Shown here: positions 17,790-25,872 of the stretch, one piece after another
Layout: every line of letters begins with the position of its first letter
Position numbering within the stretch: the stretch's first letter is position 1
NCBI GenBank assembly: GCA_052033915.1
Contig: JBPOJF010000004.1
Location: 1 to 64,000 of the forward strand
DNA from: CALMZY01 sp052033915
GTDB lineage: Bacteria; Verrucomicrobiota; Kiritimatiellia; CAIQIC01; JAGNIJ01
DNA: 64,000 nt
Direction: 5' to 3'
The notes under the pieces: generated by a model
Told to the model about the DNA's origin: nothing
The model's database searches: none
The model's input: the letters and a program-made list of their open reading frames with translations, nothing else
Translations under genes and position numbers: made by a program

Positions 17790-20700
17790 ATGAAGAAGAA
17801 GGCCCGCACAACGGCAGGGAAGACCGGTAAGCCAACCGCTGCGTCCAAGCCGGCGGGTGTTCAGGGTGGCGCGCCGGGAAACGAGGCGGGACTCCGACCC
17901 ACCGAACGCGTTCGCATCACCGGCGGCCGCACGCTGACGGAATACCTGACCCAGAAGGGCGTCAAGCGCAGCGTCGGCGTGGACACCTCCAGCGATTTCA
18001 ACGCGTCATCCATCCTCAGCGTGGAGGGCGGCAAGAAGTACCGGATCGGCCGGGAACTTGCGAAGGGTGGTATGGGCACGGTGTATCAGGCGAAGGACCT
18101 GAACTGCCGGCGCACGGTGGCCATGAAAGTCCTCTCGAAGGACGTCCAGTTCCAGGTGGAGGACCTGCTCCGGTTCATTGAGGAGGCGCAGATCACCTCC
18201 CAGCTCGAGCATCCGAACATCGTGCCGATCCACGAACTCGGACTCGATGCCGAGGGCAACGTGTTTTATGCGATGAAGTATGTCCGCGGTCTCACCCTGA
18301 CCGAGGTGTTGGACGACATCCGCCGGGGCAAGCAGGAGATGATCGACCAGTATCCGCTGGGCCGTCTCCTGACGATCTTCCAGAAAACGTGCGACGCGGT
18401 GGCGTTCGCGCACTCGCGGGGCGTCGTGCATCGGGATCTGAAGCCGGACAACATCATGATCGGCGATTACGGCGAAGTGCAGGTCATGGACTGGGGCCTG
18501 GCCAAGGTGCTCCGTCAGAAACAGGTTACCACGTCCGTCAACGTCCCCGTCACGAAGGGGATCGACACCCAAACCCTGTCGCAGACGCTTCCGATCTCTC
18601 CCGCGCCTGCGGCTGTGCCGGCGGTGTCCGCGGACGCCGCCGGGGTCGAGGGGTCCATCGATTCGATCCGTACGGACAGGATCGGGTCCGGCCTGCGGAC
18701 AATGAGCGGACGGGTGATGGGCACGCCGGGCTTCATGGCCCCGGAACAGGCGAGCGCGGGCAATGTGGACGTGGACACGCGATCGGATATCTACTCGCTG
18801 GGCGCCATCCTCTACAGCATCCTCACGCTGCGTTCGTCCGTCAGCGGTCCGGACATCAAGGAAGTGCTTCGCAAAATTGTCCAGGGAGAGATTGTTCCGC
18901 CGATCGCCTACAACCGGGCGGCGGGTGTGGACCGGAGGGAGGATTCAGCCGCCTGGCAGAACATCCGGCCCGTGAACCTGTTGCATTGCCCCGGGCACCT
19001 GATTCCGCCGCTCCTGTCCGACATTGCCATGAAGGCCATGGCGTTGGACCCGGCCGAGCGGTACCAGACGGTCAAGGATCTTCAGCGCGAGGTGGAAGCC
19101 TACCAGGATGGCGTGATCTGGCATCTCGTGGCCGAGGAGAACTTCACGGATCTCGACGCGCTGCTGTCCCGGTGGGAGGTGATCGGCGGCCAGTACGAAT
19201 TTCGCGAGGGCGAGTTGAAGCTGTACGGCGGCGAGCCCCAGTTCCTGCTCCTGAAGCGCGACATTCCCGGCGATGTGCGGATCGAGTTCGAGTGCAGTGT
19301 CGAGAGCGTCTACCTGAACGATGTGGGCTGTTTTGCCGGCGCGGTGCGCTCGGAGAACCGCAAGGAAATCCCGTCGAGCGGCTACGAGTTCAAGTACGGC
19401 AGCTACGAAAACTCGATGAATGTCCTCATGCGTTCGAACCAGAAGATCTGGAGCGAGCCGGCCTCGCCGCTGGTCCGGGGCGAGACGTACCGCGTGCTGG
19501 CCGAGCGCATCGGGCCGCGCCTGCGGATGGTGGTGAACAACCAGGAGATTCTCAAGGTCGTGGACAACGATCCCCTGTCGGGACCCGATCGCACCGCGGT
19601 CGGAATCGTCGGCTGGCTGGCGGATATGCGGTACCGCTGGATCCGGGTGTACAGCCTCGGAACGCCCCTCCGCAGCGACCTGCTGGACGTGGCCGGGCGG
19701 CACATGACGAAGGGCCACTACGCCACGGCGATGGACCTGTTCCAGGAGGTCATGGAATCGGTCGCCGAGCCCGAGCACATGCAGCGGGCGCGCCGGGGTT
19801 TCGATATCGCCCGGAGCCGGCATAACATGTCGGCCGGCCTGCCGGTGTGGCGGTCCAAGCTGGAGCGCGCGTGGCCCGGCGCGCCGGTCCAGTTGCGCAT
19901 GGACAATGACGGTCTGACCGTGGAGATCACCAACTGCGGGATCCGCGACCTGGAGCCGCTGCGCGGTATGCCGCTGACGGCCCTGTATTGCGCGGGGAAC
20001 CAGATCGAGAGTTTGGAGCCGCTGCGCGGTATGCCGCTCGTGACCCTGAACTGCGGCGGGAACCCGATCGAGAGCCTCGAGCCGCTGCGCGGGATGCCGC
20101 TGGTCACCCTGCTTTGCGAATGCTGCAAGGTCAAGAGCCTCGAGCCCCTGCGAGGGCGGTCGCTGACGATGCTCAACTGCGGCGGCAACCAGCTTGAGGA
20201 CGGGCTCGAACCGCTGCGCGGAATGAACCTGACCTGGCTGAGCTGCTGGGGCAACGGCATTTCGGACCTGGGGCCCTTGGAGGGGATGAAGCTGACGGCC
20301 TTGTACTGCGAGGCCAACCGCATCACCAGCCTCAAGCCGCTGACGGGGATGCCGCTCACGACGCTGATCTGCTCGAGCAACCGGGTGGAGAACCTCGAGC
20401 CCCTGCGCGGTCTGCCCCTGAATTCCCTGCATTTCGGAGGCAACCGGGTGGTGAATCTGGATCCCGTGAGCGAGCTTCCGCTCAAGATGCTGAGCTGCCA
20501 CTGCAATCGCGTGAAGACCCTGCGCCCCCTGAAGAACCTCGTGCTGGGCACGCTGCTGTGCGGCGGAAACGAACTGACCGGAATCGACTCGTTTATCAAG
20601 AACCCTCCCGAGTCGTTCCTGTTCGACTGCGACACCATCACGACCGACGAACTGGAATGGATTCACAAAGCGTGGGCGCGGGACATCCGGTTCACGGCCG

Positions 20701-21113
20701 CGGCCAGGGAAACGGCCGTCCTGCTGGCCCTGCGTAAACAGGACTTCGCGGCGCTCAAGGACCTCGCGCGCGAATTCAACGGACATCATTATCTGTTCGT
20801 CCCGAAGTTCGTGCGCTGGGAAGAGGCCAAAGCCTGTTGCGAGAAGGCGGGCGGGCATCTGCTGACGATCACGAGCCGCGAGGAAAATGGATTCATCGCC
20901 TCGATGTTCCCGCACGGGAGCTGGGTATGGATGGGGTTACGCACCACGGAACACGGCCAGGAATGGGTGACCGGCGAGCCGTTCGAGTTCGACGCCTACA
21001 TTGATATCCTTCGGGCGCGCCGGATCGGTTACAAAGTGTTCTTCGGCGGAACCTGGTCCTACGAGATGTGCGAGGACGCCCGCACGGGCTTTGTCATCGA
21101 GTGGGACGATTGA
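17790..21113 (+). CDS. Ser/Thr kinase with beta-sandwich, ten leucine-rich repeats and C-type-lectin-like domain
   Basis: This 1107-residue chimera has five parts. A basic low-complexity N-terminus covers residues 1-75. A Hanks-type kinase lies at about 84-440, with GGMGTVY, an AMKVL lysine, HRDLKPDN at 214, DWG, and GTPGFMAPEQ with an insert before it. A beta-sandwich resembling DUF1080 or LamG folds spans about 448-640. Ten 21-residue LRRs of the form L-x-P-L-x-G-M-P-L-x-x-L-x-C-x-x-N occupy about 721-930. A C-type-lectin-like domain (VRWEEAKACCEKAGGHLLTITS...FVIEWDD) closes the protein from about 995. No signal peptide or membrane segment is visible, so all domains appear cytosolic. All catalytic kinase residues are present. 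It is the first of a tandem pair. Confidence 0.9.
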   Translation: MKKKARTTAGKTGKPTAASKPAGVQGGAPGNEAGLRPTERVRITGGRTLTEYLTQKGVKRSVGVDTSSDFNASSILSVEGGKKYRIGRELAKGGMGTVYQAKDLNCRRTVAMKVLSKDVQFQVEDLLRFIEEAQITSQLEHPNIVPIHELGLDAEGNVFYAMKYVRGLTLTEVLDDIRRGKQEMIDQYPLGRLLTIFQKTCDAVAFAHSRGVVHRDLKPDNIMIGDYGEVQVMDWGLAKVLRQKQVTTSVNVPVTKGIDTQTLSQTLPISPAPAAVPAVSADAAGVEGSIDSIRTDRIGSGLRTMSGRVMGTPGFMAPEQASAGNVDVDTRSDIYSLGAILYSILTLRSSVSGPDIKEVLRKIVQGEIVPPIAYNRAAGVDRREDSAAWQNIRPVNLLHCPGHLIPPLLSDIAMKAMALDPAERYQTVKDLQREVEAYQDGVIWHLVAEENFTDLDALLSRWEVIGGQYEFREGELKLYGGEPQFLLLKRDIPGDVRIEFECSVESVYLNDVGCFAGAVRSENRKEIPSSGYEFKYGSYENSMNVLMRSNQKIWSEPASPLVRGETYRVLAERIGPRLRMVVNNQEILKVVDNDPLSGPDRTAVGIVGWLADMRYRWIRVYSLGTPLRSDLLDVAGRHMTKGHYATAMDLFQEVMESVAEPEHMQRARRGFDIARSRHNMSAGLPVWRSKLERAWPGAPVQLRMDNDGLTVEITNCGIRDLEPLRGMPLTALYCAGNQIESLEPLRGMPLVTLNCGGNPIESLEPLRGMPLVTLLCECCKVKSLEPLRGRSLTMLNCGGNQLEDGLEPLRGMNLTWLSCWGNGISDLGPLEGMKLTALYCEANRITSLKPLTGMPLTTLICSSNRVENLEPLRGLPLNSLHFGGNRVVNLDPVSELPLKMLSCHCNRVKTLRPLKNLVLGTLLCGGNELTGIDSFIKNPPESFLFDCDTITTDELEWIHKAWARDIRFTAAARETAVLLALRKQDFAALKDLAREFNGHHYLFVPKFVRWEEAKACCEKAGGHLLTITSREENGFIASMFPHGSWVWMGLRTTEHGQEWVTGEPFEFDAYIDILRARRIGYKVFFGGTWSYEMCEDARTGFVIEWDD

Positions 21114-21196
21114 AGAGCCCTTCCCGCGGAAGCTGTCTCAAAATCGCGCCGGAATAGGGAAGCGGATTGTACGGATGAAGCCTGGAGGTGGTTCTC

Positions 21197-24100
21197 ATGG
21201 CCAGGAAACGCGGCAAGCAGAGAAAGGATCGCAGGAAATCGGAGCCCGCCTGCGGCGTTCCGGCCCGGCGTCTATCCGCCTCGAGCGCCGGCCGGACGCA
21301 CATTACCTTTGTGATTCCCCGCAAAGCAGCCGAGAAGGCGCATCCCGGGATTGATTCGGGCGTGTATCCGGCGTCCTCCGTGTTGAAGGCGGAGGGCGCC
21401 CGCCAGTACGAGATGGTCAGGCTGGTCGCGCGCGGCGGGATGGGCATGGTGTACGAGGCGCGCGAACGGAACTGCGAGCGGGTTGTCGCGGTCAAGCTGA
21501 TCAACAGCGCGACGCTGGGCCGGCGCGAGGATGTCGGCCGGTTTATCCAGGAAGCGAAGATCACCTCCCAGCTTGAGCACCCCAACATTGTGCCGGTCCA
21601 CGATCTCGGCCATGACGTGGGGCGGATGGCGTATTACACGATGAAGTACGTGCAGGGGGTCACGCTGACGGACGTGCTTCACGGAATCCGCGAGGGCAAG
21701 CTCGACCGGATCGAGCGGTTTCCCCTCGAGCGCCTGCTGACGGTGTTTCAGAAGGTCTGCGATGCCGTGGCCTTTGCCCACTCGCGCGGGATCGTGCACT
21801 GCGACCTCAAGCCCGGCAACGTCATGATCGGCAGTTACGGCGAGGTGCTGGTGATGGACTGGGGATTGGCGCATGCGGTCCACGAGACCGCGGCCCTGCC
21901 CGCCCGCTCCGCGAAGAAGCGCGCGGACAAGCCCGGGAAGGGCAAGTCGGGCCGCCGGCTCCTGGGCACGCCGGGCTTCATGGCCCCTGAGCAGGCCCGC
22001 CTGGGCTTGGAGCCGATCGACGCGCGGACGGATATTTACGCACTGGGCGCGATCCTCTACAGCATCCTGACGCTGCGCTCGCCGGTCAAAGGCAAGACCC
22101 TGGAGGATGTGCTGCGGAAGATCGTGGCGGGCGACATCGTCCCGCCGGCCGCATTCAATCAATGGGAAGGCGTGAAGGGCGACGAGACGGTCCGCTTCCC
22201 TCATTGCTCGGGAAGCGAAATCCCCGAGACGCTGTCCGCCATCGCCATGAAGGCCATGTCGGTGGACCGGGCCGCGCGTTATGCGTCCGTAGAGGACATG
22301 CAGAAGGAAGTGGAAGCCTACCAGAACGGGCTGACCTGGCATCTCCTGGTGGACGAGGATTTTTCGAGGCCCGACAAGGCGCTCGCGCGCTGGGAAGTGT
22401 TCGGCGGGCAGCACGAGGTTCGCGAGGGCGAGTTCCGGCTGTTCGGCGGGGAGCCCCAGTTCCTGATGTTCAAGGGGGTTGCGGCAGGCGACGTGAGGAT
22501 CGAGTTCGAGTGCCGCCTGGCGAGCCCGTACCTGAACGACCTGGGCTGTTTCATCGCCGCGGTGCCTTCCGCGAACCGGAAGGAAATTCCGTCCAGCGGC
22601 TACGAATTCAAGTTCGGGGGATTCGACAATTCGCTCAACTTCATCACGCGCTCGAGCCAGCGCATCTGGAGCGAGCCGGCCTCCCCGCTCGTGCGCAACC
22701 GGAAGTACACGGTGCGCGCGGAACGCCTCGGCGCCCTGTTCAAATGGACCGTGAACGACCGCGAGGTCTGCAAGATCGTGGACCCCGATCCGCTGTCCGG
22801 CGGAGACCGCACGGCGGTCGGCGTGCTGGGCTGGGCCGCGGACACGCGGTACAGCCGGATTCGGATTTACGTTCGCGGGACTCCGTGGAAGAGCGACGTG
22901 CTCGACATGGCGGAGCGGCAGATTCAGAAGGGCCATTACGAGACGGCGAAGGACCTCTTCCAGGACGTCATGGATTCCTTTCCGGATACCGCGCGGCTGG
23001 AGCGGGCCCGGCAGGGCTACGAGGCCGCCTTGCGGCGGGAGGGCATCCGGAGCAATCTGCCCGTGTGGCGGGCTCGGCTCGAGTTGGCTTGGCCGGGCGC
23101 TTCGATCCAACTGCGGATGAACAACGATCAACTTACGGTCGAGATATCCGACAGCGGCATCGAGGACCTGTCGCCTCTCGCCGGGCTGCCCGTGAAGACG
23201 CTGTACTGCGCCTACAACCGGATTCGCAGCCTGGAACCCTTGCGCGGGATGAGCCTGGAAACCCTGCACTGCAACGGCAATCCGATCGAGAGCCTGGAGC
23301 CGTTGCGCGGTATGCCCCTCGTGACCTTGGTCTGCGAATACTGCCGGATCGACTCGATTGAACCGCTGGCGGGGATGCCGCTGACCCTGCTCAACTTCGG
23401 CGGCAACCGGGTTTCGAGTCTGGAGCCGTTGCGCGGCATGCCGCTGACTTTTCTCAGCTTCTGGGGAAACCGCGTGTCCGATCTCCGCCCGCTCGCGGGC
23501 ATGAAGCTCACCGCGCTCCACTGCAATGCGAACCGCGTGGAGGATCTGGGGCCGCTGCGCCGCGTTCCCCTCGTCACCCTGAATTGCAGCGGCAACCGGA
23601 TCCAAAGCCTCGCGCCGCTCCGGGGCATGCCGCTGACCGTCCTGCACTGCAGCGAAAACCGGATCCGGGATCTCGCGCCGCTGAAAGGCAAGCCCCTGAA
23701 AATGTTGAGCTGCCAGACCAACCGGATCCGGAGCCTCGCGCCGCTCCGGGGTATGCCGCTGGGCGCCCTGACCTGCGGGAAGAACGAACTGACCGCCATC
23801 ACGCCGTTTGTGAATAACCCGCCGGCCAGCTTCCTGTTCGAGTGCGACACGATCCCGGACCGCGAGCTCAAAGCCCTCCGGGACACGTGGTCCCGGGATG
23901 TTCGCCTGGCCCGCCACGCGCGGAATATGGAGGTTTTGCTGGCCTACCGGAGACACGATGTGCCGCAGCTCAAGGCGCTGGCGAACGAGTTCCGCGGGCA
24001 CCGTTACCTGTTGATCCCGAAGTTTGTCCGGTGGACGGAAGCGAACGCGGCGTGCAAGAAACTGGGCGGCCATCTGCTGACGATCACCAGCCGCGAGGAA

Positions 24101-24328
24101 AACGATTACCTGGCGTCGCTGTTTCCCGGCGGCTGCTGGCTTTGGATGGGCCTCCAGACCACCGAGTCCGGCCAGGAATGGGTCACCGGAGAATCATTTT
24201 CATTTAACGGCTTCGTGGACAAGCTGCGCGAATTGGAACTGGGCCCGAAAGTGTTTTCCGTGGGCAAGTGGTATTTCGACGTCTTTCCCGGCGCGCACAA
24301 CTGCTTCATGGTCGAATGGGACGAGTAG
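21197..24328 (+). CDS. Paralogous Ser/Thr kinase with beta-sandwich, ten LRRs and C-type-lectin-like domain
   Basis: The 1043-residue protein repeats the domain order of its upstream neighbour: a basic N-terminus, kinase (GGMGMVYEAR, AVKLI), beta-sandwich with the shared IPSSGYEFK and WSEPASPLVR blocks, ten 21-residue LRRs (about residues 658-865) and a C-type-lectin-like end. The kinase catalytic loop reads HCDLKPGN at about 201, so the usual HRD arginine is Cys, typical of kinases not activated by loop phosphorylation. The insert before GTPGF is much shorter than in the neighbour. GGAGG lies 8 bases before the ATG at 21197. A GTG at 21188 overlaps that site and is unlikely. No membrane segment is visible. 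Confidence 0.9.
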   Translation: MARKRGKQRKDRRKSEPACGVPARRLSASSAGRTHITFVIPRKAAEKAHPGIDSGVYPASSVLKAEGARQYEMVRLVARGGMGMVYEARERNCERVVAVKLINSATLGRREDVGRFIQEAKITSQLEHPNIVPVHDLGHDVGRMAYYTMKYVQGVTLTDVLHGIREGKLDRIERFPLERLLTVFQKVCDAVAFAHSRGIVHCDLKPGNVMIGSYGEVLVMDWGLAHAVHETAALPARSAKKRADKPGKGKSGRRLLGTPGFMAPEQARLGLEPIDARTDIYALGAILYSILTLRSPVKGKTLEDVLRKIVAGDIVPPAAFNQWEGVKGDETVRFPHCSGSEIPETLSAIAMKAMSVDRAARYASVEDMQKEVEAYQNGLTWHLLVDEDFSRPDKALARWEVFGGQHEVREGEFRLFGGEPQFLMFKGVAAGDVRIEFECRLASPYLNDLGCFIAAVPSANRKEIPSSGYEFKFGGFDNSLNFITRSSQRIWSEPASPLVRNRKYTVRAERLGALFKWTVNDREVCKIVDPDPLSGGDRTAVGVLGWAADTRYSRIRIYVRGTPWKSDVLDMAERQIQKGHYETAKDLFQDVMDSFPDTARLERARQGYEAALRREGIRSNLPVWRARLELAWPGASIQLRMNNDQLTVEISDSGIEDLSPLAGLPVKTLYCAYNRIRSLEPLRGMSLETLHCNGNPIESLEPLRGMPLVTLVCEYCRIDSIEPLAGMPLTLLNFGGNRVSSLEPLRGMPLTFLSFWGNRVSDLRPLAGMKLTALHCNANRVEDLGPLRRVPLVTLNCSGNRIQSLAPLRGMPLTVLHCSENRIRDLAPLKGKPLKMLSCQTNRIRSLAPLRGMPLGALTCGKNELTAITPFVNNPPASFLFECDTIPDRELKALRDTWSRDVRLARHARNMEVLLAYRRHDVPQLKALANEFRGHRYLLIPKFVRWTEANAACKKLGGHLLTITSREENDYLASLFPGGCWLWMGLQTTESGQEWVTGESFSFNGFVDKLRELELGPKVFSVGKWYFDVFPGAHNCFMVEWDE

Positions 24329-25091
24329 GCCGGTCCCCGGCGGGCACGCCTCCGTTCTTTACCCACTCCGTCCGCGCCAGGGCCAGTGTCCGGCCGTCGG
24401 ATGCGCGCGTCAGTTCGTGCTGAAAGACGGGGCCGGCGCCGGCGCAGCGCGACACCACGTCATCGCCGCCGACGCTTTCCGCGAGAAACTCGACCTGCAG
24501 ATCGGCCAGGGTTCCGGCTCCTGCCGGGACGGTCTCCACCGCCCATTCGATGTAGTTCACATTGTTCACATGCCGGTTGACGTCGAGATCGCTGCTCCTC
24601 ACGCGGAACGAGCGTTCGGTCCCGGCTGAGAGCGGGGCGGACAGCCGTTCCCCCAGTTCGCCGTCCAAGGCGCGCGGCCGGTCGGTCACGGCGAAATCCT
24701 TGACCGTCTCCAGCATTCGCGCGGGCCGCCGCTTCTCGATGTTCAGGAGGAGCCACGCGCTTGTCGCAACGCCGAGCTTCCGTCCGCCCGCGTCGAACAT
24801 TTCGAAATCGCGGAGCGCGAAGAGCCGCTCGACGCCGCACGGCCACGTCACGATTCGGACCTCGTCGCGCCACTTCGGGTAGGTCTGCATGCGCACCCGC
24901 AGGCGCGAGAGCACCCAGGAAAGCTTCCGGACGGCGAGCTGGTCAATCGCCATCCCGAGCGCAAACGCGTGATTGCCCGCCGCTTCCTGGAGGTAGTTGC
25001 AGATGCTGAGGATGGAGGCGCGGCCGTCGGTGCCCGCCTCGTAGGAGCGCACATGGACCGTTTCGTTCCAGACTTTGTTGGAAGAACTCAC
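24306..25091 (-). CDS. Acyl-ACP thioesterase (FatA/FatB type)
   Basis: The protein of about 261 residues has a double hot-dog layout. The N-terminal half contains SILSICNYLQEAAGNHA and LSWVLSRLRVRM. The C-terminal half contains the plant-type catalytic block DLDVNRHVNNVNYIEWAVE. This family releases fatty acids from acyl carrier protein. The start is uncertain: the upstream frame crosses a terminator hairpin, so the first usable codon after it is the GTG at 25091, which has no ribosome-binding site. The 3' end overlaps the 3' end of the second LRR kinase by 23 bases, convergently. Confidence 0.85.
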   Translation of the reverse strand: MSSSNKVWNETVHVRSYEAGTDGRASILSICNYLQEAAGNHAFALGMAIDQLAVRKLSWVLSRLRVRMQTYPKWRDEVRIVTWPCGVERLFALRDFEMFDAGGRKLGVATSAWLLLNIEKRRPARMLETVKDFAVTDRPRALDGELGERLSAPLSAGTERSFRVRSSDLDVNRHVNNVNYIEWAVETVPAGAGTLADLQVEFLAESVGGDDVVSRCAGAGPVFQHELTRASDGRTLALARTEWVKNGGVPAGDRPTRPIRP

Positions 25092-25105
25092 GAAGCCGAA
25101 TGCTT

Positions 25106-25133
25106 GAAAAACGCTCGGCAAAAGTCGAGCGTT
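25106..25133 (-). terminator. Intrinsic terminator after the FHA gene
   Basis: On the minus strand an 8-bp perfect stem, AACGCTCG/CGAGCGTT, with an 8-base loop is followed by TTT (TTTTT counting the end of the stem). It lies about 40 bases after the FHA stop codon and just before the thioesterase start. Confidence 0.75.
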
Positions 25134-25174
25134 AACCTGCGCCCGAAACGAACCGACCGCGGCAAGGAAGACCT

Positions 25175-25624
25175 CTACGATGCGGCGAGGCGGAACAGGC
25201 CGGACTGTCCGACGCTGACCATGCCGGTGTCCGCGGAAACCTGGTCGGTGAAGCGCAGCGTGTGCGGCCACAGGTTGATCCGGTCGCCCGCGCGCAGTTC
25301 GACGATGCCGGTGATTTTGCGCCCGTTGATGTGCGTGCCGCCGGCGGCGCCGAGGTCTTGCAGGAAGTAGCAGCCTTCCGAGTACACGATCGCCGCGTGC
25401 TGGCCGTGGATGCGGGGGCCGGCCAGGATGATGTCGCACGTGGTCGGATCGTTCCCGAGCGTGATCCGAAGTTTCTTCCCCAGCGGAATCACGAGGTCCT
25501 GAAGGAGCAGGTACCGCTGGGTGTACGGCGAAAATACCTCCACGCCGCCATTCGTCGAAGGGTGAAGAAAGACATCCGCGTTGAGCAAGCCGACCGCCTC
25601 TGTCACTGCGCAAGCTGCACTCAT
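25175..25624 (-). CDS. FHA-domain protein with altered phosphopeptide pocket
   Basis: The start at 25624 has GGAGG at good spacing and gives 149 residues. Nearly the whole protein is one forkhead-associated domain: LRITLGNDPTTCDIIL, RIHGQHAAIVYSEGCYFLQDL, GGTHINGRKI and GDRINLWPHTLRF. In canonical FHA domains the GR arginine, the Ser of S-x-x-H and the Asn of N-G-T contact phosphothreonine. Here those positions read Asn, Gly and Gly. The fold looks intact but the binding residues are lost, so it may bind non-phosphorylated partners. It sits between kinase genes. Confidence 0.85.
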   Translation of the reverse strand: MSAACAVTEAVGLLNADVFLHPSTNGGVEVFSPYTQRYLLLQDLVIPLGKKLRITLGNDPTTCDIILAGPRIHGQHAAIVYSEGCYFLQDLGAAGGTHINGRKITGIVELRAGDRINLWPHTLRFTDQVSADTGMVSVGQSGLFRLAAS

Positions 25625-25872
25625 TCGATCCTCCAATGGGTTGTACGACAGGGACGCGAATGGAAGAATAAGCATCAACCGTGCCAGAATGTATTTTGTG
25701 TCACGTCATCCAGCCTGTACAACCTGTTGTGCGACAAGAACTCCGGATGTACAGTCTTGAACGGAAGTGTCCAGTTTTGTGCGGCCGCGGGGAATGGCAG
25801 GCTTTTTTCCGGCGGGCCTAACCTTCTTGGCCCTGCGGGGGTACTCTATGCGCGTTGCCCGGAGAGCATGTC

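Noticed and set aside
21272..24073. 933-residue open frame opposite the second LRR kinase
   Set aside because: It mirrors the LRR repeats in antisense and contains no recognisable motif. The sense frame is a complete chimeric kinase.
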